Origin: Ga0077555 sp964500805
GTDB taxonomy: Bacteria > Pseudomonadota > Alphaproteobacteria > Rhizobiales > Hyphomicrobiaceae
Direction of reading: 5' to 3'
NCBI GenBank assembly: GCA_964500805.1
Contig: CAZCQH010000020.1
Span: 28,734-92,733, forward strand
Length of the DNA: 64,000 nucleotides
Part shown: in pieces, positions 35,033-43,901 of the stretch
Layout of the letters: each line of letters starts with the position of its first letter
Numbering within the stretch: position 1 is the stretch's first letter
Position numbers and translations under genes: made by a program
Notes under the pieces: model-generated
What the model saw: only the letters and a program-made list of their open reading frames with translations
What the model was told of the DNA's origin: nothing
The model's database searches: none

Positions 35033-36469
35033 ATGATCGCCCTTTGCACCGTTCTCCTGCTGCTCTTGACTGCTATCCTCCCCCGCGAGGCGGCAGCCCA
35101 GATCCAGCCCCAGTTCGTGGCGCCGATCGACCAGACCGCGGGCGCCAGTTTTCTCAATCCGTTCCCCGACAACGACACCTATCGCATCCAGGTCTATGGC
35201 GAGAGCCTCGCCGAGGGCCTGCTCGGCGGCCTGACCGAGATCATGGCAAAAGAGCCGCGACTCCAGCTCGCTCGCAAGCACCGGGTGATGTCATCGCTGA
35301 TCCGCGGGGACAACGCGGAGGAAGCCCGCGGCATCGAAGGCGAGATTGAGCGCGAGCCCCCGAACATCGCGATCATTATGCCCAATCTCATTCAGCGTCT
35401 GCCTTGGCGCGAAGGCTTCGACCGCCGCTTCCCACCAGGCTCCGAAGCCCGCCGCGAGGAGATCGATCGCCGCCGCGATGTCTGGAAAGCCGAATATGGC
35501 CCGCGCGTCGACAAGCTGATGCGTGCCTTCAAGCGTAAAACAGTCGCTGTCTACTGGGTCGGATTGCCCATCATGCGCAACAATTTTGCCAGCGAGGACG
35601 CGCAGGTGATCAATGAGATGATCCGAGAGCGCGCAAAGATCAATGGTGGCAAGTTCATCGATGTTTATGCTGGCTTCGCTGACGAGGAAGGCACGTATCA
35701 GCTTTGGGGCCCTGATCTCGAAGGCAAATCACGTCAGATGCGCGAGCAGGACGGCATCCATTTCACGGCGGCCGGTTACCGAAAGCTCGCGCATTTCGTC
35801 GAGAAGGAGATAAAGCGCGACGTTACGCAGGCTCGCACGGAGCGCAATGTGCCACTCGCCGGAGGGGAGGAAGAGCAGAAGAGAGTGCGCCCCGCGACGA
35901 CGGTTCCTGTCGCGGCATTGGCTCGCCCGGCGGTCCCACAGCCGCCCGGTCCCGGCCCCGGAAAGGCTGGCGCTGCGGACAAAGGCGTCCCCCGCGCATC
36001 GACCGACGCCGGCTCCGGTGACGTACGTGCCGATAATAGTCGCATTTCACTCCGCACGTTGAACCTGCAGGGCCGCGAGGAAAGCATCACCATCGATATC
36101 TTTCGCCCATCGATCCCGGCGCCGGTCTTCGCCGCGGTGACCCGGCGCGAGTCCGCCGACAAGGCAAGCCAGATCGGAGATCCTGTCCTGAGCGAGATTT
36201 CGGGAGGCTTGACCGTCGTGAGCACGGTCACGCCGTTTTCCGAAACTGCCGGGGAACGCCGCCGCGCCGCAGCCGGCACCGCGCCGTATCAGCTCGTTCT
36301 CGAAAAGGGCGAGCGCCTGCCCCCAAAACCCGGCCGACACGATGACATGCCATGGCCGCGGATCGAAACGCCTCCTGCGGTCACAAAGGTGGAGCGTGAG
36401 CCGCAGCGGCCCGGACCAGCGATCCGGCCCTCCACTTCTCCGGCAAGACTTCCGGCACCACGCGGCTGA
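35033..36469 (+). CDS. Secreted SGNH-hydrolase (DUF459) protein
   Basis: 478 residues. Signal peptide about 1-22 (A-A-A then Q). SGNH fold: Ser58 in Y-G-E-S-L-A-E-G-L (GES in place of the GDS typical of the family), M-P-N-L-I-Q, and the C-terminal D240-x-x-H243 (D-G-I-H-F-T-A-A-G-Y). The DUF459 subgroup of rhizobia resembles acetyl-esterases of cell-envelope glycans. After about residue 270 a long Pro/Arg-rich tail follows. The next gene, aroA, starts three bases after its stop, so the two are co-transcribed. Confidence 0.87.
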   Translation: MIALCTVLLLLLTAILPREAAAQIQPQFVAPIDQTAGASFLNPFPDNDTYRIQVYGESLAEGLLGGLTEIMAKEPRLQLARKHRVMSSLIRGDNAEEARGIEGEIEREPPNIAIIMPNLIQRLPWREGFDRRFPPGSEARREEIDRRRDVWKAEYGPRVDKLMRAFKRKTVAVYWVGLPIMRNNFASEDAQVINEMIRERAKINGGKFIDVYAGFADEEGTYQLWGPDLEGKSRQMREQDGIHFTAAGYRKLAHFVEKEIKRDVTQARTERNVPLAGGEEEQKRVRPATTVPVAALARPAVPQPPGPGPGKAGAADKGVPRASTDAGSGDVRADNSRISLRTLNLQGREESITIDIFRPSIPAPVFAAVTRRESADKASQIGDPVLSEISGGLTVVSTVTPFSETAGERRRAAAGTAPYQLVLEKGERLPPKPGRHDDMPWPRIETPPAVTKVEREPQRPGPAIRPSTSPARLPAPRG

Positions 36470-36472
36470 TCC

Positions 36473-37756
36473 ATGGAAACGCGCGAGATCATCCCCGTGA
36501 AGCGCCCCGTGGTGGGCTCTATCCGCCCGCCGGGATCCAAGAGCATCACCAATCGCGCCCTCGTCGTTGCGGCGCTCGCTGACGGCACGACTACGCTGAC
36601 CGGCGTCCTCGACAGCCGTGATACCGAGGTGATGATCGACAGCCTGCAACGGCTCGGCATCCAAGTCGCACACGAAAGGGCTTCGCACCGCGCTGTGGTA
36701 ACGGGAGCCGGAGGACGAATTCCTGCGCGTGAAGCCGATCTTTGGCTCGAGAACAGCGGCACCAGCATCCGATTTCTCACGGCCATGTGTGCCTTGGGCT
36801 CCGGCCATTATCGTCTTGATGGCAACACGCGCATGCGCGAGCGGCCTATCGGTGATCTGCTCCGGTCGCTGCGCTCCTTCGGCATCGATGCCCGCTCCGA
36901 GCTCGGCACTGACTGCCCGCCGGTGCTTCTCGAGGCGACCGGACTCAATGGCGGCGTGACGACGGTCAAAGCCGACGTATCAAGCCAATTTCTGAGCGCC
37001 ATCCTGATGGCTGCGCCGGCCGCTCGTGAGACAGTGGAGATCCGGCTGGCGGGAGAGCTTGTTTCGGTGCCTTACGTCATCATGACCCTCGACGTAATGG
37101 CAGCCTTCGGTGTCTTGGCTGATCGCGGCATGCCGGGTGTGTATCGCATCGCGCCGCAAACTTACCGCGCCCGCACCTATGATATCGAGCCGGACGCCTC
37201 GGCTGCGAGCTATTTCTTCGCCACGGCGGCCGTAACCGGCGGCACTGTCACGGTCGAGGGGCTCTCGGCAAACGCGCTGCAGGGCGATGTACGGTTCGCT
37301 GATGCGCTGGAACAAATGGGCTGCAAGGTCGTGCGCAAACCTGACGCGCTGACGGTCACCGGTGGCGCGCTCCGCGGCGTCGACATCGACATGAACGCGA
37401 TCAGCGACACCGCGCAGACATTGGCTTGCGTCGCTCCGTTTGCCGATGGCCCGACGCGCATCCGAAACGTGAAGCACATGCGTTTCAAGGAGACCGACCG
37501 CGTCGCAGCCGTCGTCACCGAGCTCAAGCGCCTCGGCCTGCGCGCCGACGAGCACGAGGATGGCATGACCATTTACCCAGGCCCCGTAAGACCGGCGACT
37601 GTCGCCACCTACGACGATCACCGCATGGCCATGAGCTTTGCAGTTTTGGGCCTGAGAGCGCCAGGCGTCGTCATCGCTGATCCCGGCTGCACAGCGAAGA
37701 CCTATCCGAAGTACTTCGACGACCTCGACCTCCTGTGCGCTCAGGCCCGTGCATGA
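36473..37756 (+). CDS. aroA: 3-phosphoshikimate 1-carboxyvinyltransferase (EPSP synthase), atypical sequence
   Basis: 427 residues, full length. It transfers enolpyruvyl from PEP to shikimate-3-phosphate in aromatic amino acid synthesis. Motifs: P-P-G-S-K-S-I-T-N-R at 19-28 with PEP-contacting Lys23, R-M-R-E-R-P-I-G-D-L, and R-F-K-E-T-D-R at 337-343. The usual alphaproteobacterial enzyme has G-D-K-S-I-S-H-R at the first motif; here it is G-S-K-S-I-T-N-R. It sits behind DUF459 rather than the common neighbours cmk and rpsA. It may be a second or horizontally acquired copy. Confidence 0.95.
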   Translation: METREIIPVKRPVVGSIRPPGSKSITNRALVVAALADGTTTLTGVLDSRDTEVMIDSLQRLGIQVAHERASHRAVVTGAGGRIPAREADLWLENSGTSIRFLTAMCALGSGHYRLDGNTRMRERPIGDLLRSLRSFGIDARSELGTDCPPVLLEATGLNGGVTTVKADVSSQFLSAILMAAPAARETVEIRLAGELVSVPYVIMTLDVMAAFGVLADRGMPGVYRIAPQTYRARTYDIEPDASAASYFFATAAVTGGTVTVEGLSANALQGDVRFADALEQMGCKVVRKPDALTVTGGALRGVDIDMNAISDTAQTLACVAPFADGPTRIRNVKHMRFKETDRVAAVVTELKRLGLRADEHEDGMTIYPGPVRPATVATYDDHRMAMSFAVLGLRAPGVVIADPGCTAKTYPKYFDDLDLLCAQARA

Positions 37757-37806
37757 GCTTTGTGTCGACCAGGCACCTTCAATGGCTTCTCAACGCCCCG
37801 AAATCA

Positions 37807-37839
37807 CTTCATAATCAATTGATGAAGGAGCGTTTTTTT
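37807..37839 (+). terminator. Probable Rho-independent terminator after aroA
   Basis: Arms CTTCAT (37807-37812) and ATGAAG (37822-37827) with a 9-base loop are followed by GAGCG and seven T residues (37833-37839). The stem is short and AT-rich, so it may be weak. It ends the DUF459-aroA unit 51 bases after the aroA stop. Confidence 0.5.
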
Positions 37840-37876
37840 GCTCGATCTCGAGGACTGAGCTGAGGAGCACACGACA

Positions 37877-38764
37877 ATGGCCGTTTCAATTCGCCAGATT
37901 CATTCGTGTTTTGTTGGCGAGGTGTCGGGCGTGGACATCACGAAGCCGCTGTCGAAGGACGATGCAGCGGCGCTGCAACGCGGTATCGATACCTATGGGG
38001 TGTTGGTGTTTCACGATCAGCCGCTCACCGACGAGCAGCAGATGGCCTTCACGCTCAATTTCGGGCCGCTCGAGAACGCCAGGGGAGGCAACGTCACCAA
38101 GCCGCAGGATCAGCGGCTCGTGACCGGCATGAATGACGTGTCCAACCTCGGCAAGGACGGCAAGCCGCTGCCGGCGGACAGCCGCCAGCAGCTGTTCAAT
38201 ATCGGCAACATGCTCTGGCACTCCGACAGCTCATTCCGCGCCATTCCGGCGAAGTACTCATTGCTTTCGGCCCGGGTCGTCAACCCAAGGGGAGGCAACA
38301 CGGAGTTCGCCGATATGCGGACTGCCTATGATGATCTCGATGCGGAGACCAAGGCCGAGGTCGAGCCGATGATTTGCGAGCATTCGCTGATGTACTCGCG
38401 TGGCTCGCTGGGCTTTCTGGATTTCACCGATGAGGAACGGCAGATGTTCAAACCGGTGAGGCAACGGCTGGTACGGACACATCCGGCACATGGACGCAAG
38501 TCGCTGTATTTGTCGTCACACGCAGGGCAGATTCTCGGCATGACGACGCCGGCAGCGCGCATCCTGCTCAAGGACCTGACCGATCACGCCACACACGCGA
38601 AATACGTCTATGCCCACAAATGGAAGCTTTACGACTTTGTGATGTGGGACAATCGACAAGTGCTGCATCGTGTGCGCCGGTACGACGACACACAGCCGCG
38701 CGACATGCGGCGCACCACGGTCGCAGGCGACACGATGACTGTCGAGCAGGCACAGGCAGCTTGA
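37877..38764 (+). CDS. TauD/TfdA family Fe(II)/2-oxoglutarate dioxygenase (second copy)
   Basis: 295 residues, starting after GAGGAG. Iron ligands His115-x-Asp117 (in W-H-S-D-S-S-F) and His264 (in V-L-H-R-V), with later Arg residues for 2-oxoglutarate. It differs clearly in sequence from the paralogue at 32415, so it probably serves another substrate. The LLM gene begins 81 bases after it and leads into an acyl-CoA ligase, so this unit may start a degradation route with hydroxylation near a heteroatom. Confidence 0.92.
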   Translation: MAVSIRQIHSCFVGEVSGVDITKPLSKDDAAALQRGIDTYGVLVFHDQPLTDEQQMAFTLNFGPLENARGGNVTKPQDQRLVTGMNDVSNLGKDGKPLPADSRQQLFNIGNMLWHSDSSFRAIPAKYSLLSARVVNPRGGNTEFADMRTAYDDLDAETKAEVEPMICEHSLMYSRGSLGFLDFTDEERQMFKPVRQRLVRTHPAHGRKSLYLSSHAGQILGMTTPAARILLKDLTDHATHAKYVYAHKWKLYDFVMWDNRQVLHRVRRYDDTQPRDMRRTTVAGDTMTVEQAQAA

Positions 38765-38845
38765 TGGGCGCCCTGGCTGTGCAGTTTTGGAACGATGGCG
38801 GGCGTCGGGCAGGAATGTCCGGCGCCTGTTTCTTCGGGAGGTGAT

Positions 38846-39805
38846 ATGCGGTTCGGAATAAGCACATTGTCGCGCGGGCTCTATACCAGCCGCGAGGCAT
38901 TTCTCAAGGTCGCGCAGGCAGCCGAGCGCGCAGGCTTCGATTTCATGTCTGCAAACGATCACCTGATCGTTCCGGCCAAGCTGGGTTCCGCTTATCCCTA
39001 CACGCAGGGCGGCGTCTGGTCGGCTTCAGAGCACGGGCATTGCTTCGACCAGCTGGCGACGCTGGCATTCCTCGCAGGCTGCACGGAAAAGCTGCGACTG
39101 CTGACGTCGGTAATGGTTGTGCCACACCGGCCGGTGATCCAGACGGCGAAGATGCTTTCGACAATTGATGTGCTGTCGAATGGGCGCCTCATATTGGGAG
39201 TCGGCGCGGGATGGATGCAGGAAGAGTTCAAGCTGCTCGGCGCTCCGTTTGAAGACCGCGGCCGGGCAACGGATGAATGCATCGAAGGGTTCAAAGAGCT
39301 CTGGACGAAGGACCGGCCGAGCTACAAGGGCAAGCACGTCATCTTCTCCGATCTGATTTTCGCGCCGAAGCCGATCCAGAAACCGCATCCGCCAATCTGG
39401 GTGGGTGGTGAAAGCCCGGCTGCGCTTCGCAGAACCGTGAAGCTCGGAGACGCGTGGTATCCAGGAAACAACAACCAGCAGAAACCGATGGATACGCCAG
39501 CGCGGCTGGCAAAGGGCATCCAGGAGCTGCGCGCGATTTCGGAGGGATCAGGGCGAGATCCGAAGTCGATCGGAATTGCACTCATCGCGCAGTCGCCGTT
39601 CGAGTGGACTGAGCACAAGGTTCAGGACGGCTCGGCGCGGCGGATGTTCACGGGCACGTCGGCGCAGATGGCCGAGGATGCCGTTGCGCTGGCCAAGGTC
39701 GGCGTCGGCGACGTGGCTCTGCGGCTCGGCGGCCATACCCTGGCGGAGTCGCTCGAGCGGATCGACAGGTTTGGACGAGAGGTTATTGCGAAGGCACAAG
39801 CATAG
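38846..39805 (+). CDS. LLM class flavin-dependent oxidoreductase
   Basis: 319 residues, starting at 38846 after GGGAGG; the in-frame Met at 38795 has no site. Luciferase-like TIM barrel with F-G-I-S at the start, A-A-E-R-A-G-F-D-F-M-S-A-N-D-H near 30, L-S-N-G-R-L-I-L-G-V-G-A-G-W near 125, and P-P-I-W-V-G-G near 190. The pattern is typical of TIGR-type F420-dependent LLMs, though the cofactor is not certain. It is 20 bases upstream of the acyl-CoA ligase gene and probably acts before CoA activation. Confidence 0.9.
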   Translation: MRFGISTLSRGLYTSREAFLKVAQAAERAGFDFMSANDHLIVPAKLGSAYPYTQGGVWSASEHGHCFDQLATLAFLAGCTEKLRLLTSVMVVPHRPVIQTAKMLSTIDVLSNGRLILGVGAGWMQEEFKLLGAPFEDRGRATDECIEGFKELWTKDRPSYKGKHVIFSDLIFAPKPIQKPHPPIWVGGESPAALRRTVKLGDAWYPGNNNQQKPMDTPARLAKGIQELRAISEGSGRDPKSIGIALIAQSPFEWTEHKVQDGSARRMFTGTSAQMAEDAVALAKVGVGDVALRLGGHTLAESLERIDRFGREVIAKAQA

Positions 39806-39825
39806 TTGGCCGCAGGAGACCGCCA

Positions 39826-41469
39826 ATGAAAGACGCGCATCTCTTCGGCGCAGCGCGAGCGAAGCGCTATCCGGATTTTGTGCGCGAATTCCGCTGGAAC
39901 ATCCCTTCCGAGTTTAACTTCGGCTCTGACGTCGTGGATCGATGGGCCACCGAGCGGGACGGTCTGGCGCTGGTATGGGAAAATGCTGCCGGCGAGACCG
40001 CCCAGCTCCTCTTCTCTGACATCGCTCGGCTGTCGAACCGGTTGGCATCGACACTGTCTGGCGCCGGCCTGCAGAAAGGCGATCGCGTGATCGTCATGCT
40101 GCCGCGCATTCCCGAATGGCAGATCGCGCTCATTGCCTGCTTGAAGATCGGCGCAATTCCAATTCCCTGCATCGAGATGCTGACTGGGCGAGATATCGCT
40201 TACCGCGTGGAGAACTCTGCAGCTGTGGCCGCGATCTGCCGGGCTGGCGAGGTCCGAAAGTTCGATGCATTGGGCGACAGGCTCAAGGTCAGGATCGCGA
40301 TCGGCGACGTTGCCGGTTGGACGTCGTGGGCTAACGCCATGCATACCGGGCAGGATCAGTTCGAGGCCGCGCGGGTTGGCGCTGAAGACCCCGCAATCAT
40401 GTACTACACCTCGGGCTCTACAGGGCATCCGAAGGGGGTCTTGCATGCGGCCCGCGCACTCTACGCGTGGCGGATGGCGGCGCTCTACTGGCTGGACCTC
40501 ACACCGGACGATCGCATCTGGTGCACTGCCGATACGGGATGGAGCAAGGCCGGCACAAGCATCATCTGGGGTCCGTGGAGCTGTGGAGCCTGCGCGTTCT
40601 TCTATGATGGTCCGTACGTACCATCCGAACGGTTGCAATTGCTCTCGAAGCACAAGGTGTCGGTGTTTTGCGCATCGAGCACGGAGCTGCTGCGTCTCGC
40701 GAGTGAGAACACGCGTGCCTATGACCTTTCAGCGCTGAGGCGTACGGTCTCTGCTGGCGAGGCCGTCAATCCAGTTGCAGCAAAGCGCTGGCATCGGGCG
40801 ACCGGATGCCAGGTTTCAGAAGCGTACGGGCAGACCGAGGCTCTGATGATGGTGCTCAACTATCCATCAGAGCCGATCAAGTATGGCTCGATGGGCCGGC
40901 CGCAGCCCGGGCTCGACATCGATATCGTGGATGATCAGGGAGCGCGCCTCCCCGCCGGGATGGAAGGCCACGTGGCCCTGAAGATGCCTTCTCCACAGAT
41001 GATGCTTGGTTATTGGAATGACCCGGAGCGAACCAAGGCTTGCTTCATCGAAGGCGCCGAGGGCCAATGGTATCTCTCCGGCGATCGAGGACGAAAGGAT
41101 GCAGACGGCCACTTTTGGTATGCCGGGCGCGCCGACGACGTGATCAATTCGGCAGGCTATCGTATCGGCCCGCTGGAGGTGGAGAACGTGCTGCTTGAGC
41201 ATCCCGCGGTGCAGGAATGCGCGGTGGTTCCGTCACCGGATCCCGAGCGTGGCGAGATCGTGAAAGCCTTCGTGCTACTGAAGGCAGGGGTCGCTGGAAC
41301 TCCGGAGCTCGCAGTAGAATTGCAGAATCACGTCAAGGCGCAGACAGCGCCCTATAAGTACCCGCGAGCGATCGAGTTCGTGGGCGAGATCCCGAAAACC
41401 GTCACCGGCAAGATCAGACGACGCACACTCAAGGATCTGGAACTGGAGAGGGCACGCTATCGAAGCTGA
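39826..41469 (+). CDS. Acyl-CoA synthetase (AMP-binding, ANL superfamily)
   Basis: 547 residues with a good AGGAG site. ANL core motifs in order: A3 Y-T-S-G-S-T-G-H-P-K-G near 188, A5 Y-G-Q-T-E near 325, A7 S-G-D-R-G near 415, A8 G-Y-R-I-G-P-L-E-V-E near 442, and A10 P-K-T-V-T-G-K-I-R with the catalytic Lys. It activates a carboxylic acid as an acyl-adenylate and loads CoA; the length and motif type suggest medium-chain or aromatic acids. It closes a three-gene catabolic unit with the TauD and LLM genes. Confidence 0.93.
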   Translation: MKDAHLFGAARAKRYPDFVREFRWNIPSEFNFGSDVVDRWATERDGLALVWENAAGETAQLLFSDIARLSNRLASTLSGAGLQKGDRVIVMLPRIPEWQIALIACLKIGAIPIPCIEMLTGRDIAYRVENSAAVAAICRAGEVRKFDALGDRLKVRIAIGDVAGWTSWANAMHTGQDQFEAARVGAEDPAIMYYTSGSTGHPKGVLHAARALYAWRMAALYWLDLTPDDRIWCTADTGWSKAGTSIIWGPWSCGACAFFYDGPYVPSERLQLLSKHKVSVFCASSTELLRLASENTRAYDLSALRRTVSAGEAVNPVAAKRWHRATGCQVSEAYGQTEALMMVLNYPSEPIKYGSMGRPQPGLDIDIVDDQGARLPAGMEGHVALKMPSPQMMLGYWNDPERTKACFIEGAEGQWYLSGDRGRKDADGHFWYAGRADDVINSAGYRIGPLEVENVLLEHPAVQECAVVPSPDPERGEIVKAFVLLKAGVAGTPELAVELQNHVKAQTAPYKYPRAIEFVGEIPKTVTGKIRRRTLKDLELERARYRS

Positions 41470-41566
41470 GGAACGTTGAGACCGACACCTTGAATGCGAC
41501 CGTCCGCACGACGATAGTAAGTCACCAGAGTACGACATCAACGGTCCGCCAGGAGTTTCACCCGCG

Positions 41567-42067
41567 ATGAGCCAGAGCCAGCAGCAAAACCTCGCCATGC
41601 TCGAGCGGCGGCGGATCGAGGCAACGATCTTGAAGCATGTCTACGACACGCTGAAGGAAAGCCACGGGAAGGATGTCGCTGCGAAAACAATCGGCGAGGC
41701 CGTACGACGATCGTCGATCGAGCAGGGCGCCCAGATGCGGGCCGAGGACGGTGGCAATACATCATTGCAGACATTCATCGATCGGCAAGAGCTCTGGACG
41801 CGCGGAAACGCGTTGGCCATCGATGTCAAAGAGCAAACGCAAGAGCGTTTCGTCTTCCACGTGACGCGGTGTGAGTATGCGCGGATGTACCAGGAGATGG
41901 GGCTCGGAGAAATCGGTCACCTGCTTTCTTGCCAGCGGGACGGTACGTTTTGCGAAGGTTATGATCCAAACCTCAAGCTCCAGCGCACGCAAACGATCAT
42001 GCAGGGCGCGAGCCATTGCGATTTCCAGTACACTTATGATGACGGCGCTCAGCAGGGGCAGCACTGA
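41567..42067 (+). CDS. L-2-amino-thiazoline-4-carboxylic acid (ATC) hydrolase family protein
   Basis: 166 residues, PF14196-like. The V-T-R-C-E-Y-A motif near 100-106 and G-H-L-L-S-C-Q-R-D-G-T-F near 117-128 hold the conserved Cys residues, and F-C-E-G-Y-D-P follows. The Pseudomonas enzyme opens ATC to S-carbamoyl-L-cysteine in cysteine formation; homologues in catabolic clusters are thought to handle other thiazoline-like or amide rings. Its stop overlaps the next start (TGATG at 42065), implying translational coupling. Confidence 0.85.
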   Translation: MSQSQQQNLAMLERRRIEATILKHVYDTLKESHGKDVAAKTIGEAVRRSSIEQGAQMRAEDGGNTSLQTFIDRQELWTRGNALAIDVKEQTQERFVFHVTRCEYARMYQEMGLGEIGHLLSCQRDGTFCEGYDPNLKLQRTQTIMQGASHCDFQYTYDDGAQQGQH

Positions 42068-43251
42068 TGGCCGGCGCCAATGAGGCGGTGGTGAAGGTTG
42101 TCCCTCGCATCGCCGACATCTCGGCTGAGGACTGGGACCGCCTCGCCAATCCGGCGGAACAGGTGTTCGACCCTTTCATTTCCCACGCATTTCTCCGGGC
42201 GCTCGAGGACGCGGGAACCGTATCGCGCAAGACCGGATGGGCACCGCAGCATTTGGTGCTCGAGGAAGCTGGCCGGCCGACAGGCGTGATGCCCGCCTAC
42301 CTTAAAAGCCACAGCAAGGGCGAGTACATATTCGACTACGGCTGGGCGGAAGCTTACGAGCGCGCGGGCGGCAGCTATTATCCGAAACTACAGTGCGCAG
42401 TGCCATTCACGCCCGTGCCCGGACGACGCTTGCTGGTCGGGACCGCTGAAGGTGCTGACGACCGCGAGCGGCTGCTGCTGGCAGCGGCGATCGAGTTGAC
42501 GCAGCAGCACAGGGCCTCGTCGCTGCATGTGACATTCTTGACAGAGGATCAGTGGAAGCGCGCCGGATCCGCGGGACTGCTGCAGCGGACCGACAAACAG
42601 TTCCACTGGCACAACGCTGGCTACCACAGTTTCGACGCGTTTCTCCAGGCTTTGGCATCGCGCAAACGCAAGACGATCCGCAAAGAGCGGGAGCAGGCGC
42701 TGGAGAGCGGCTTGACGATCGAGCGCGTGACAGGCGCCGAGATCACCGAATCGCACTGGGACGCGTTCTTCAAGTTCTACATGGATACGGGCAGCCGAAA
42801 ATGGGGACGCCCCTATCTCAACCGACCGTTCTTCTCACTGCTCGGCCAATCGATGGCGGAGAGGTGCCTGCTGGTGATGGCGAAACGCGACGGTCGCTAC
42901 ATTGCGGGCGCACTCAATTTGATAGGCGGCGACTGTCTTTATGGGCGCTACTGGGGCACGACCGAGCACCATCCCTGCCTGCATTTCGAGGTTTGCTATT
43001 ATCAGGCGATCGAATTTGCGATCGAGAGGAAGCTGCCTCGGGTCGAGGCTGGAGCCCAGGGCGAGCACAAGCTGGCGCGCGGCTACATGCCGACACCAAC
43101 ATACTCGGTGCATTGGATCGCCGATGGCGGCTTTCGTAAGGCCGTGGCGCGCTATCTCGAGGACGAGCGGCGGCACATGGCCCAGCATCGCGCCGCGCTG
43201 GCAGAGTACGGTCCCTATAAGAACGTCAGCGCGGACGAGGTGGCGGACTGA
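42067..43251 (+). CDS. FemAB-like GNAT protein (DUF482)
   Basis: 394 residues. Two GNAT-like halves, with Y-I-F-D-Y-G-W-A-E-A-Y near 90 and R-K-R-K-T-I-R-K-E-R-E-Q-A near 200 typical of DUF482. The family carries FemAB-type fold and is usually annotated as peptidoglycan or N-acyl transferase. Its coupling to the ATC hydrolase (TGATG overlap) suggests that it acts on the same or a co-regulated substrate, though the substrate is unknown. G-A-Q-G-E-H-K near the end is conserved in the family. Confidence 0.85.
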   Translation: MAGANEAVVKVVPRIADISAEDWDRLANPAEQVFDPFISHAFLRALEDAGTVSRKTGWAPQHLVLEEAGRPTGVMPAYLKSHSKGEYIFDYGWAEAYERAGGSYYPKLQCAVPFTPVPGRRLLVGTAEGADDRERLLLAAAIELTQQHRASSLHVTFLTEDQWKRAGSAGLLQRTDKQFHWHNAGYHSFDAFLQALASRKRKTIRKEREQALESGLTIERVTGAEITESHWDAFFKFYMDTGSRKWGRPYLNRPFFSLLGQSMAERCLLVMAKRDGRYIAGALNLIGGDCLYGRYWGTTEHHPCLHFEVCYYQAIEFAIERKLPRVEAGAQGEHKLARGYMPTPTYSVHWIADGGFRKAVARYLEDERRHMAQHRAALAEYGPYKNVSADEVAD

Positions 43252-43527
43252 AGCCGGCTGACCCGGGCGCTACCGATTACCTTAATTGGCTCCTGGCTCG
43301 AGCAGCTACATCGCAAGCGGCTGCAACGGGACAGCGAACGCCGCGCCGATGAGAGTTAGCGCAGCATTGCTCTGCGGACAGCAAGCACGAGAGCTATCTT
43401 CAAGGTGCGCCCGCTCACCTCTCGTTGACTTCAGATTCCATTATATTCTGCCCTATGTTGAACACAGTTCACTTCTATGCCTGTATATGAACGCCGTTTT
43501 TAATCGCAGCGAACCAGGAGCGAGCTC

Positions 43528-43755
43528 ATGTCCAGAAATCTCGATCACCCAGCAGATCAACCCAGTCTTCGCCGCTGTACAGATTGGCTGCTAGGTGCAA
43601 CCGGACGCGCGGCCAACTACAGATTGGATCAGGAACTGCTCTTGACGCTGACGCCTCGAGAGCGGGCACGCGTCAACCTTTACACAGCCGAAAGCCCAAG
43701 TCGGAATGCGGCGGCTGGAGCTCAAGTTTCGGTTTCACAACGCGATCCGGCCTGA
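43528..43755 (+). CDS. Possible small hypothetical protein
   Basis: 75 residues. It is included because AGGAG at 43516-43520 is seven bases before the ATG and the upstream segment (43430-43510) is AT-rich with hexamers such as TTGACT and TTGAAC, consistent with a promoter. The N-terminal part (L-D-H-P-A-D-Q-P-S-L-R-R-C-T-D-W-L-L-G-A) is amphipathic. No homology recognised; the C-terminus is polar. The rest of 43252-43901 holds no recognised gene. Confidence 0.35.
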   Translation: MSRNLDHPADQPSLRRCTDWLLGATGRAANYRLDQELLLTLTPRERARVNLYTAESPSRNAAAGAQVSVSQRDPA

Positions 43756-43901
43756 CAACCTTCCCAGGCGGCGTCGGAAAGGCCCGCTGACGGCCTGCTT
43801 ATGCCCCAATTGTTTACCCTGATCTGCAAGGGTTTCCGCGGCTTACCTCTCAAACCTGAGCTGGATGCACATCGCCGGCGCGACGAACTCGGGAAAGCAC
43901 A

